From positions 45,580,473-45,644,472 of the forward strand of contig NC_052046.1 in NCBI RefSeq assembly GCF_015832195.1: 64,000 nucleotides of DNA. Direction: 5' to 3'. The notes below the pieces were generated by a model. The model was not told where the DNA came from. It saw only the letters and a program-made list of their open reading frames with translations, and ran no database searches. The position numbers and the translations under genes are program-made. The stretch's first letter is position 1; the number at the start of each line of letters is the position of its first letter. Origin of the DNA: Motacilla alba alba (taxonomy: Eukaryota > Chordata > Aves > Passeriformes > Motacillidae). Of the stretch, positions 23,749-34,582 are shown in pieces.

Positions 23749-24002
23749 TTAAGGAACCAGATCATACTTCATGTTCAAAAATGCAGCCTTCCAAGGGGTA
23801 CACCAGCATGGCTGCCACAGCTCACATCTTTCAAAGAGAAGTAAGTAACTTTGGAAGATGGGGGAGATCCTGACTCTTTTTAGTTTTGCCGTCATTGCAC
23901 TGAAGCTCTTTAGTTCATATATTTTTTCCTCTTTCAATTCAGAGTGGAACAGAAAGCATCAAAAGGATAGAAATAAACACTCTTGTGATAATTTCAGTGT
24001 GA

Positions 24003-24450
24003 TTATGGAATCATGGAATCATTAAAGTTGGAAAAGATCTCTAAGATCATGGGGCCCAGCCATTAACTTAACACTGCAAGGTCTGCCACCAAACTATGTC
24101 CCTAAGCACCCCATCTACTTTCTAGGGATGGCAATTCCACTGCTTCACTGGGAAATCCGTTCAAATGTTTGACCACCCTTTCCATCTAACCTAAACCTTC
24201 CCTGGCAAAATGTGAAGCCACTTCCTCTTGTCTTGTCACCTGTTTCCTGGGAGAAGAGGCTAATCCCCCAATCCCGACCTGGCTGCACTCTCCTCTCCAG
24301 GCAGTTATAGAGAGTGATAAGGTCATCCCTGAGCCTCCTTTTCTCCAGGCTAAACAACCCCAGCTCACTCAGGCACTCCTCACAGAACTTTTGATCCAGA
24401 CCCTTCATCAACATTTTTGTTCTTCCTTGGACATGCTCCAACACACTGGA
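24003..24450 (-). mobile_element. CR1 LINE 3' fragment
   Basis: The left edge is the complement of the CR1 tail (tatggaatcatggaatcatt, aaagttggaaaagatct). The body is standard minus-strand CR1 3' sequence, such as ccactgcttcactgggaaat, gcctccttttctccaggcta, aacaaccccagctcactcag and gacatgctccaacacactgg. About 450 bp, 5'-truncated, no coding function. The minus-strand open frames inside are short CR1 remnants. Confidence 0.92.
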
Positions 24451-26458
24451 AGTGAATTTTAACAATTTCACAACAGATAATGCTTGCATGAAATGTAAGC
24501 TTGATTTTGGAAAGTCACGCAGTCCAGGTAGTCCTTTTAGGAAAGAACTATAGTCAATTTCATCTAAGACATCTTTAGTTTAGTAATAGTCACTCATTTA
24601 TGCCTAGAAGCTTCCTGTTTTCTGGAGATGGGTGATTAAACAGAACTAGACAAGCTAGGCAAGACCCATCATCTAAAATTAAGTGTCAGAGTCTCTATTT
24701 ACCTCATCTCAGTTTGATGGCTCTTAGGGAGGAGGATGTATGACAGAGAAAAATCTGAAAAAACATCCATCTGGTCATTCAAAAGGGAGAATTTTATCAG
24801 ATACTTGCTAAGAGGGAGAATGGAGTCCTGAAGCACTATATTTTTAATGAAATGATGATGCTGAAATAATGGGTTAGCCTCAGGAGTTACCTTAATAATT
24901 TTCCTATTATGTAGCCTGTGTCCAACAAACCTTTTCCTTACCTCATGTGATTTGCTCTGATAGAGCTTTACATCTTACATTTTCCTTACTAGATCACAAT
25001 TTAAAAAATGTGCTAAAATGCCTGTGAACTTTCACTCCACAACAGCTTTAAAAGAAAATAATATGAGCACTTCTAGAATTAGATTATTTCAAAATTTATG
25101 CAAAGAAATGTAAGAGCGCTATCTGGTTTCTGCAAAACAGTCCTCTTCTAAAGTGCAAAGCTTATTGCCTGCCACTATTAGATATAGTAACTATTTAAGT
25201 AAATGCTGTCACTTCTTTTTTTTTTTTTTTAATGCTTCCAATGCCTTAAAATTTCAGTGCAGAACTGGCCATTAGAGTTAATCTTCATTTCTGAAAGAAC
25301 TCATTAATTCACAAGGGGAGGGATTTCAGATCACAAAATTTGCTGGTTTTTTTTTTACATATCTTTAGTGTTCTTTGCAATACTGTTATCTTCGTGTAAG
25401 TGCAATAATTAAAGTAGTGCATAGTCCTCCTAAATTACTTCAGTTTTACCTTGTGGAGCTACTACTGAGTACCACCATCTTACATTAGGACATTTTTTTA
25501 AATCTGACCAGCAAAATAGAAATCAATTCCTTTCTATCTGCTTTGATTCCACTATTTTTAAAAATGTCCTAGCACTGAGTTAAGAAGTAAAGTGTTTTTT
25601 TTTAAAGCATTCACATTGTTTGATCTTTTTCACTGGAATACCATGTTCAGCCTAGTTATAAGGATAAGGATGAAGACTGACTGAACCTAGCTTTTCTCAG
25701 ACTTGGCAATCAGGCCTTGGGGTCTTAATTACCAAGAGTCATGCCTTCTACACTTTCTATACCTATACCATGCCAATGTACCTTCTATAAACTGTACAGT
25801 CATATGTTCATCTTGGAGCTAAGAACTATCTTCAGGAGTATCTAGTATGGAAGAAAAACATATTAAAATGGGAATGAACTTAAAAGAACTGGCTTCTAAC
25901 CTCCTTCACAGGAATATTATTGTGGAGTTACTTTAAAGTGTGTGGAGCTAAATGCAGTGTCTGTCTTGTGGAATTGATAATAATTTTTTATACTCTTGTG
26001 CAAATAGTTTTTTCAAGAAGTTAGATGACATCAGCCCTTCATTCACATTGGTACACAATCTGTATGGGAGAAAGTTGCTAGAAAAATTAAATACACCAAG
26101 GCTAAAGTTTTAGAACATATTTCTGGACTTTTTAATGATCTGAGAAAGAAAAAGTAAGGAAATATTTCAGCTGCTTGCCAGCTATATTGCGCAAGGAATC
26201 TGATGCTATTGCCCACTTCAAAGTTAAAAACAGAATTTAATTTGTAATACAAGGGGAAAGAGAAACAACTTTAGGAAAAGGCAGATGCTGTTGGCTGATC
26301 CTAACATATCCAAATACCACATGCATTACAATTAGGAAAATTTGCTTTAAATAAAAAAACAATATGGAGGAGTGAGCTGAGATGCATTACTGAACCAAAG
26401 TATTTTGCAAGGGTGACAAAAAATATGTGGCATTAAAATATTTTCATTCTGCCCACAG
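24451..26458. other. unique AT-rich sequence
   Basis: No recognised gene or transposon. Poly-T tracts occur near 25217-25231 and 25347-25356. A minus-strand acceptor (ttactttttctttctcag, at about 26142) precedes a 31-codon frame ending at 26043, not convincing by itself. Confidence 0.5.
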
Positions 26459-26550
26459 AGCTCATAGAGCTCAGTGGGATATCTTCCACACTGCAGAGTC
26501 CTGTCAATGTCCGGGACATGACAGGCTGCAGCAACCACTGGCCAGCAGAA
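26459..26550 (+). other. candidate exon with strong splice sites (first of a pair)
   Basis: The acceptor attttcattctgcccacag (ending 26458) and the perfect donor cagaa|gtaagt (from 26551) bound 92 nt. Two frames are open. One of them (reading ...SCQCPGHDRLQQPLASR, with one base left over) joins in frame to the next candidate exon at 26927. The local GC is higher than the surroundings. The protein is not recognised, so a noncoding transcript is as likely as a coding one. Confidence 0.3.
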
Positions 26551-26926
26551 GTAAGTGTTGCTCTAAGTAGAGTTGCTCAGAGCCACTCTGCTCTGTGCCC
26601 TGACTATTCTAGGCTGGCCAGCAGCCCAGCCAGGCCATGGCACCAATCCACCAGCCTGCAGATTTACTTGCCAGGCATCTCTGCAGCACTGCCATGCAGG
26701 TCAGTGTGCCTGGGGACTGCCCCTTCCTGTTTCAGTCCCTGGCACTGCCTCAGCCAGAGGGATCATTTCCTCCTTCTTGCCTAACATTGCCAAGACAGTG
26801 AAAACTTGCAGAAATGGAGCAAAGTATTTGATATTTCTACAGTTTAGAATCACTAGGACACACATTCACATTCAAACCATTGAAGTTTCCAACTGTCACA
26901 TGTTGCTGTTCCCTCCTCTCTTGCAG

Positions 26927-26984
26927 ACATGCTGACCAGAAGAAGACAAACTGACTCCACAAACAAGACAATTTTCTCATGTCA
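26927..26984 (+). other. candidate exon with strong splice sites (second of a pair)
   Basis: The acceptor tgctgttccctcctctcttgcag (ending 26926) is among the best in the window. A donor (TCA|gtaagc, from 26985) follows after 58 nt. When joined to the exon ending at 26550, the frame stays open and gives MLTRRRQTDSTNKTIFSC. No third exon could be placed with confidence. A donor-like gtgagt at 27514 ends the 111-codon frame that lies downstream. Confidence 0.28.
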
Positions 26985-27663
26985 GTAAGCAAGGTCTCAA
27001 TACACAAGTGGAAAATCAGAACAACTTGCTAAAGGAAATGCAAAACAGTCCCGAATTCTGTGTGTCTTGCCACAAGACATCTCCTATTTCTGTTATGAAT
27101 ATAGTTCAGTCAGGCCAGCCTGCATCCTCAGCCTTTGTACCATGAGATCTATTCTTCAAGTAACAGGCTCACAGGTGCCCCTTGCTGATAACTCCTGATC
27201 CCAACCCCAAAACTCCTTCTGAACAAAAGCAGATCTCACTGAGCCCTTGGCTTGTACTTGCATCATTGATAGGCCTTGCTGTGAACCCAAGGATAGAAAC
27301 TGTGCAATTAATCAGAATTCACCAACTTCTTATCAAGACAACCAACTGTAACTTTTCTGTTACTACATTTTTTGGCATGTTATTGGACTTGGATGGTTTC
27401 CTAAGTATGAACGTTCAATACAACTGGCATACAGATACTCAGGTAAAGCTGTTTAAAGATGTGATTGAGCTCCAAGCCAAAACAAAGTCCTCAGAACTGC
27501 ATTTTTGGAAGAAGTGAGTGAAGTTTATTTTCTAAGGTAGTTGCCATAAACTCCAAAAACATCACAAACCCCACATATCCTCTGGTTCATTGTCTAAGGG
27601 CAAAGAATTCAAGTTTCCAACTTGCTGGCATATTTATTAAATTAACCAGACCAAATCAGATCA
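26985..27663. other. unique sequence with a 111-codon open frame
   Basis: A plus-strand frame at 27182-27517 is open for 111 codons, ending near a gtgagt. I see no domain or homology in it. No repeat is identified. Confidence 0.4.
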
Positions 27664-27720
27664 GAAAACAAAACAAAACAAAACAAAACAAAATAAAATA
27701 AAATAAAGTAAAATATAAAA
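27664..27720. repeat. (AAAAC)n grading into (AAAAT)n
   Basis: About six units of CAAAA followed by three or four of TAAAA. The second half differs from the first by one base per unit. Confidence 0.95.
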
Positions 27721-28640
27721 ATGAAATAAGTGATGAAACATTTTAACAAGCTCCCTGAAGCAAGACATAACCAGTGAACACTGTCCTGTCCCACAGACCC
27801 CAGCTTGAACTTTTCCACCTCTGTCTCCACAACCAGAAAAGTGAAATCATTTCTTCTAGAGCAGTGAGATCAAGAAGCAGCTTAGGAGTACAATCCTCTT
27901 AATTTCCAGTCCCCTTCCCAGCATCCAGGCTTCAGCTAATCCTGGAAGAAACATGTCCTGTCCACAAAACAGAAACAATCTATTTGGCTGTGAATTATAT
28001 CAATAGAGAGATTACCAAGGAGGGAGTTCTCATAATTGAGCCTTATTTACTAAGACAGTTGTTTCTTTAATATGTCCACAATATTATTTCTCTTAGTCAT
28101 GTTTTGCCGCACATAAAACAGCAGTGTTCCTTAAGATTTTTTTCTGTTTTTTAGAACAGTACATGCAGTAAGCTTGATGGATACTCCCAGCAGGAACAGT
28201 TCCAACAGTACTGTTGCTTTTCTGTTTTGTATTTAATCAGGTAAAAAATATGTTAAGGTACTAACTAAAGCCAAAGCACATGAACCCTTCTCACACAAAG
28301 GCTTCTATTTTAGAATTCATTCCATCCAATTATCCCATTTTGCAAGTATTCTGTTTTATACAGCTAACTACTACACACATAGCTACATACAGGGAAGGAG
28401 AAAATGTAAGAGGTTAAACTCTTCATTCAGAGGAACTTGAAAGCTCTTTTACCACAGGGAGGTTATGCGTATACATTTCTTTAGCTCTTAGGTACTGTTT
28501 TTCTCAGGATAAGGGAAGTGAGAAGAGCAAAAGAGAATTCAGTGCATTGTATTTAACTTCTTCTTTTTTTTTTTTTTAAGCCACATATCATTTTCTGGCA
28601 CATTTTATTCTCTTAGGCTTTGTCGGTTCCATTTCTTCAC
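27721..28640. other. unique AT-rich sequence
   Basis: I recognise no gene. A poly-T tract lies at about 28565-28578, near the upstream edge of the following CR1. Confidence 0.45.
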
Positions 28641-29357
28641 TGAACAACCTGCACGTCCAAGAGATCGGCAAAACTCAACTTCACAAGGCTTTCAACTCTC
28701 TCTCTCATAACACCCTTGGAGTCAAACTCGGGAATTGGGGGCTGGATAAGTGAACAGTAAGGTAGATTTGGAACTGACTAGATAGCAAAGCTCCAGAGAC
28801 TCTGTCAGTGGCACAGGATGTAGTTGGAGGCCTCTCATTGATGGTGTCCCCAAAGGTTTCGTACTGGGCCCAGTGTTCTTCTACTTATTCATCAGTAACT
28901 TGGATGAAGGGGCAGATGCCTTCTCATTAAAGCTGGGAGCGGTGGCTAATAAGCCAGAGGCCTGTGCAGCTCTCAGAGGGACTCTGACAGACTGGAGAGG
29001 TAGGCAGAGATGGGTGGATCTCATCAATATCTACAAGTATTGGAAGAGAGGGTGCCAAAAGGATGGAGACAGGCACTTCTTGGTAGTGCCCAGGAACAGG
29101 GCAAGAGGCAATGGGTAGAAACTGATGTACAGGAAGTTCCACCTAAACATGAGGAAGAATTTCTTTACTGTGCGGGTGAGTAAGCACCAGAATGGATTGT
29201 CCAGATAAGTTGTGTAGTCTCCCTGGACATATTCAAGTACCACCTGGTTGCAATCCTGTGCAGAGTATTCTAGGGTGACCCTGATAGAAGAGGAGGGTTA
29301 GACCAGATGGCCCAGTGTTATCTCTTGTAGCATTACCTGTTCTGTGATTCTGTGGAA
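28641..29357 (+). mobile_element. CR1 LINE, 3' part with RT remnant
   Basis: Sense-strand CR1. Near 28670-28740 the text reads KTQLHKAFNSLSHNTL and then LGNWGLDK, which is decayed SKAFDTVSHniL...GLD. At 28845-28920 it reads GVPKGFVLGPVFFYLFISNL then DEGADAF, the RT motif GVPQGSVLGPvLFniFINDLdE. The sequence then drops to the 3' UTR (aggaagaatttctttactgt) and ends near 29357 in tctgtgattctgtgg. It is 5'-truncated and frame-broken. Confidence 0.88.
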
Positions 29358-30879
29358 ATGGAGATTCACTGGGCACCAAATATGTGATCAGAGACCACAT
29401 TACACAAATCACTGTAATAAATGTCATTCACTGATTGCACTGTAGCAGCTGGAATCTACCGGGCAGCGTGTATCTCTTGTTCTCACAGCATGTGAGCTTT
29501 CTCTTAATAGTATACTTAGTATAACAAGCAAGAAGCAGGTGATCTGAGAGAAATTAAACTGCTCCTAGTTAAGTCTGTTCACAGACACAGCTGCAATCCC
29601 CTGTTCAGTATTAAGCTGTTTAGCAACAAAATGGAAACTGTCTTTTCCAGTTTGTATAAATAAGCCAAATCCCAAAACATGTAGTTTGCATCCAAAACCA
29701 ACAATATATCAAAGCAAGAGATATTTTCAGTGTAAGAGCACCTCTGCATCATCCCACTGCATGATTTGGGAATCTTTTTTCCTGAAAGATACTGTCTTTT
29801 CTCACATAGACAAATACCCTGCACATATATTACATCCTGGGAAAAAAAATAGGTCTTTATATTTTCCTTATATCTTTCCAGCCCATTGCTCAATTTAAAG
29901 AGAATTTCAGGAGTACTAATAGACAGATTCAACTCATGTAAAGTACATGCATCTGAGAAAAATTCCTTTCTGAACATCTAGCAAGTCCTGTGTAGTATTC
30001 TACTTCTGCAAATACAAAATTGGCTGACTGAGGTAGCTCAATGAAAACTGGTTATAAATCTTCAGGTTAATCTGAGGTTCATGACAGCTTTACTGCAGTG
30101 GGAAACAAAGACACACATGCCCTTTAAATTCTACTCTCACAAAACAATACGCTATATAGAAGAAAGCCTCTTGGAGAAAAGATAAAGAAATAAATAGTAT
30201 ATATGCATGGACATTCATATTAGAGACTGTGGTACTAGAAGATCAGATATATTCACAAAAGTAGAAGATAAGTATGCGTATATATCAGAGTGAAACAAGT
30301 GAGTGCAGTACCAAGTGTTCAATACTGTGCCTTTTTGATCAAAATAAAGGGCTGAAAGTAGATTTATATCATGACCTTTCCCAGTTCAGGCTAGAAAGTA
30401 CTGCTTAGACAAGGACTCTGGAAAAAGGAAAGGACAGATGCGTTGGCCTGTCTTCTGCGGCTGTGACAGAATGAGTGATGAGTTTCACTTGTAAGAGAGA
30501 AGTAGGAGTATGTTTATTCACATAAAATAGTGATTTAACAAAGTGCAACAGTGATTTAACATTTGATGGAAAGGTACACTTCAACATTTGCTGTATAGAG
30601 GACAGGGCCAGGTAAAACTCTCAGTGAGACCTTCCCATTGAGTCATGAGATTCAGAAAGGACCCCCTTGCATTCTAAATTCTTGTAGCAAGTTTATGTGA
30701 GGGTATATCCAGACTTAGTCCTAGATGTGGTTGTAGGTTTATATCTCAAGGAGTATATATATAATGCTTTATATGACTTAGCTAAAATCTCAAAGTTTAG
30801 CCTGCTATTAATTACTTCCCAAGAATCTGTTGCAGCAAGGAATGTCTCAGCTACAAGGAGTAACCCTGAGAGACACCTC
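29358..30879. other. unique AT-rich sequence
   Basis: I see no gene or transposon. Overlapping plus and minus open frames of 70-132 codons at 29579-29977 show no recognisable domain. Confidence 0.45.
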
Positions 30880-31000
30880 TACTCAAGAAGCATGCTCTAG
30901 ATTTGGTCCAACTGGTCAATGTCCAGTCTTTGCTGGGGCCCCAGAGCTGGATGCAGCACTCCAGGTGGGGTCTGACAAGTCCAACTTAAGCCAGATGAAG
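30880..31000 (-). mobile_element. CR1 LINE scrap
   Basis: A short minus-strand piece of the CR1 RT tail (ggggccccagagctggatgc, agcactccaggtggggtctg), framed by unrelated sequence on both sides. It has no octamer tail, so it is an internal fragment left by later deletion or rearrangement. Confidence 0.75.
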
Positions 31001-31076
31001 CTATCACAACCACTTAAGCAGAGGTGAGGGAGAACCACACCTTACCTGTCTGTAAATTTCCTCCCTTCCCCTCAGC

Positions 31077-31250
31077 AGTTTCAGGGTGCTGTGGTGCAGG
31101 GACAAGAGAAAAGATAGCTTCTGTGATTTTGGTACTCCTGCTGGCAGCTATTGGTATACAGTACAATTCACAACCACTCAGCACTGGTTTAGAAGAGCAA
31201 ATGGTCAAAATGGACTGAAACATCAGGGTCAAACATCAGAATTTGTATGA
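31077..31250 (+). other. candidate terminal exon, 57 codons, unknown protein
   Basis: A long pyrimidine tract and acceptor (gtaaatttcctcccttcccctcag, ending 31075, with a second possible AG at 31078) opens a frame. It reads SFRVLWCRDKRKDSFCD, then GTPAGSYWYTVQFTTTQHWF, stopping at 31248-31250. Residue use (W, C, Y, R) looks protein-like, but I recognise no family and saw no upstream partner. A frame of this length behind an acceptor is expected a few times by chance in 64 kb. Confidence 0.2.
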
Positions 31251-32435
31251 GGACTTGGTATAAATGTTCTACATGCAGTTTCTTCCTTTCATCTACTCCT
31301 TATTTAAGTACATTACTAAATGGCAAATGTAAGGGTCAAAACCTTGTGGTATTAACCATGCAAACACTTCCCTGTAATCTTCATTTCAAAGAGATGGAAC
31401 CTCATTTCACTGATGGAACTGTCTTATCACTAATAACTGTTTCTTGATGGAAGAAAAAAGGCAGACAAATGATAAGTATAAGTAGAAAATGTTGTGTCAG
31501 GACCAACAGCACCAGCTGGAAATCTCCCAAGGACTTTCCCAGAGTTACTGATTTGCCAAAACCAAGGTTTCTCTTACAAGAGCAGTCGTAGAACTACAAT
31601 ATATGTCTGTTCAAAATGTAAAACCACCCATTCTGCCCAAAATATCCCCATACAGCCTCACCATTACAGCGGTCTCATGAAACATACACCTCAGTTCTCA
31701 TACAACCAATTATTTGAACACAGTGAAACATTTCTGCCAAGAAACTATTAGTTTACAGAGGAAATACCATGAGATTTTCTTGCTTCATTGTATTCACCTA
31801 CTACCTTCCACTGAGCCAGTACAGCTCACTCAGAGAAAGGTGTCTTTCAGTTTGATTTCAGGCCACCTCCTTACAACCAAGTGCTTACACAAGCACTTAT
31901 CTACTATGGTCTAACTTTCCTTTCTGCATAAAGTAAGGCTAAGAATGCCTTTTGTGATGATTCATGATGGTAAAAGGAAAAAAAAAGATAAAATAAATCC
32001 CCAATCAGTAACAAAACAAGAATCCTACCCACCCCCAAGCCAAACAAATGAACAAAAATGAAAAAAAGCCTGCCCATGATAGTCAGCTGAAAGTTTTTGT
32101 AGCTGTCAGTCTTGGTCGTATTCAAATTAGGCAAAAACATCTAAAACCTAGTAATTCATCATCAGATTACAAGCATTATCCCTAAGTGCATTTTAAGTGT
32201 AAATCAAACTCCTGACTGAGATAAATTTCACATTTCTACAGAGTGAAGTCAAAAGTCTAAAGAAAAAATTGTCAGACACTACAGCTATGACTAATTTAGA
32301 TTTTATTTCATGAAATCTGGAGCTAAAATACCTCTTTTTAATACCTGTTAAGATTGTTTTATAATGTTCATTTTCTGTGGACAAATGTATTTCAAAGTTG
32401 CAAAATAAATCAACTTGGAAGATTTTGCATCTACA
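31251..32435. other. unique sequence
   Basis: No recognised gene or transposon. Confidence 0.45.
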
Positions 32436-33477
32436 GGATGGTGGTGAATGGCTTAAAGTCCTGATAGACATCAGTGACAAGTGGTGTCCATGTTAGGACC
32501 AATGCTGTTTAGTAACTTCATCACCAGTGCTATTTAATAACATCATCTAATAACATAGATGAAGGGATCAAGAGCACCCTTAACAAATTTGCACATGACA
32601 CCAAGCTGAACAGTGCAGTTGACACACCCTAAGAATGAGGTGTCATCCAGAGGGACCTGGACAAGCTTGAGAAGTGGGCCCATGAGAATCTCAAGAGGTT
32701 TAACAAGACCAAGTGCAAGGTGCTGCATCTGAGTCAAAGCAACCTCCGGTATCAGCACAGGCTGGGGGATGAACAGATGGAGAGCAGCCCTGTGAGGAGG
32801 ACTTGGGACTGCAGGTGGGTGAGAGGCTGGACATGACCCAGCCATGGGCACTCCCAGCCCAGAAAGCCAAACGTGTCCTGGGCTGCATCCAGAGCAGCAT
32901 GGGCAGCAGGGCTAGGGAGGGGATTCTGCCCCTCTGCTCTGCTCTGGTGAGAGCCCACCTGAAACCCTGCATCCAGCTCTGGGGTCCCTGCACAGGGAGG
33001 ACATGGAAGTGTTGGAAAGAGTCCAGAACAGAGACACCAAGATTGTTAGAGGGATGGAGGATCTCCTCCATGAGAAAATGCTGAGAGAATTGGGGCTGTT
33101 CAGCTGGGAAAATAGAAGGCTGTGGAGTGACTTAAGTGCAGCTTTCCTTCTGAAGGGAGCCTACAAAAAGACAGAGGGATACCTTTTAAAAGAGCATGTA
33201 GTGACAGGACAAGGAGGGATCACTTCAAACTCTCAAAGCAAGTAGGTTTACCGTAGATACTAGAAAGAAATTCTTTACTGTGAGGGTAGAGAGCTACTAG
33301 AACAGGCTGCTCAGAGAAGCTGTGGATGCCACACGTCTGGAACTGTTCAAGGCCAGGCTGGATGAGACTGTGAAAAACCTGGTCTACTGGAAGGTATCCC
33401 TGCCCATTACAGAGATGTTGGAGCTAGATGATCTCCAAGGTTCCTTCCAATGGAAATCATTCTATGATTCTATGAAT
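32436..33477 (+). mobile_element. CR1 LINE, about 1 kb, well preserved 3' end
   Basis: Sense CR1 from inside the RT domain to the tail. It contains gaccaatgctgtttagtaac and aatttgcacatgacaccaag (the RT region around FADDTKL, here with a changed FAHDTKL). It then runs through ctgggctgcatccagagcag, the 3' UTR and a clean tail, attctatgattctatgaata, at 33460-33479. This is the least decayed CR1 in the window. Small frame breaks are still present. The minus-strand open frames over 32543-33071 are antisense artefacts. Confidence 0.95.
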
Positions 33478-34473
33478 AATTGTGTCATTTGGGAAAAAGA
33501 GTAGTTGAACTGAGTACCAATAATCATAATTGGGTATTTAGAAAACTTAATAGTGTTATTTTACTTTAAGGTAGTTTGCAACAGAAATCAATAAATAGAT
33601 AGCTAAATAAAATTAAACAATTGTTTTCTACTACATGCTAAAACACAGTAATTTATGTGTAATATTCTGTGGTTTTCCCCTCTATCTCTGCATAGCTTGC
33701 ATGTTGTTCTCCTGAGATATGCAAATTATTGTTTCCATCTGGTTTATTGCTGTAAGGGACTGCTCGATAATTTAGTTTATTAAAGCAGGCATGAATGAAA
33801 ATACAGCAGTTTACCAGAAATATTATCTGCAAAAGTGTGAGTTTGTAACTAGCTCCATTTTTAACATCTAGGAGGCCACTGTTTAAAAAGAAAAAAACGA
33901 AACCAAACCAAACCAAAACAACAACAACAACAACAACAAGAAGAGGTGGCTTATTGGCAAATATTCCCAGCCTTTCAAGAAATTGTTTGAAGCACTCAAC
34001 ACACACTCTTCCTGATTTCAGGTCAGATAACAGATTATGGAAATACCATGTCAATGGTTCTTCAGATGCTGAATTTCCTACTTCATCAATGGCTTCCACT
34101 CTGATACTTATCCAACAAGTCTAGGTGTGGCCACATCATGAGCTGATCCAATTTTGTGGAGGGCATTTTTAAAAGAAAATCATAGAACCGGAAGGAAGCT
34201 GTGACAATCCATGATTGCAAATAGACACTGCACCTTGGGAAGTTCTGCACACTGCTGTGCACTCCAGCATCCTACATGTGGGCTGTATCAGCCAAGCCCA
34301 GGATGCATTCTGCAGGGTTGCAGCAGAACTAATGGCTTTTCAATTGCATCATCCCTTCCCCATTTAGTTAGCCAATTTTAAATCCTGCTGGTTAGACAGA
34401 ATGGATCAAAAGCTAATGAATGACAACACAGCCTGGCAACTGTCTTCTAAGAATTTCTTATTCAATAGGCTTC

Positions 34474-34487
<14 letters not shown>
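33478..34487. other. unique sequence with an (AAC)n run
   Basis: I recognise no gene. An (AAC) run of about eight units lies at 33916-33939, preceded by AACC-like units. The 148-codon minus-strand frame across it (33653-34099) owes its length and its V-run to the repeat. Confidence 0.45.
33916..33939. repeat. (AAC)n microsatellite
   Basis: Uninterrupted ACA/AAC triplets, with imperfect AACC and AAACC units just before. Confidence 0.9.
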
Positions 34488-34507
<20 letters not shown>

Positions 34508-34582
34508 CTTTTCTTTTCTTTTCTTTTCTTTTCTTTTCTTTTCTTTTCTTTTCTTTTCTTTTCTTTTCTTTTCTTTTCTTTT
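34488..34582. repeat. (CTTTT)19 pentanucleotide microsatellite
   Basis: Ninety-five bp with no interruption: nineteen CTTTT units, preceded by impure T-rich sequence from about 34471. The plus strand is pure pyrimidine. The three open frames across it (runs of FSFL and of KRKE) are artefacts. The purity implies recent expansion and probable length polymorphism. Confidence 0.97.

Noticed and set aside
32543..33071. Several minus-strand frames of 68-123 codons
   Set aside because: They are antisense to a well-preserved CR1.
33653..34099. Minus-strand 148-codon frame whose start (RVEAIDEVGNSASEEPLTW) recalls a fibronectin type III strand
   Set aside because: The likeness covers under 20 residues, no good acceptor precedes it, and much of the length comes from an (AAC)n repeat read as a valine run.
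34150..34345. Possible minus-strand CR1 end (aaaatcatagaaccggaagg)
   Set aside because: Only one short phrase resembles the CR1 tail; the following sequence does not match CR1.
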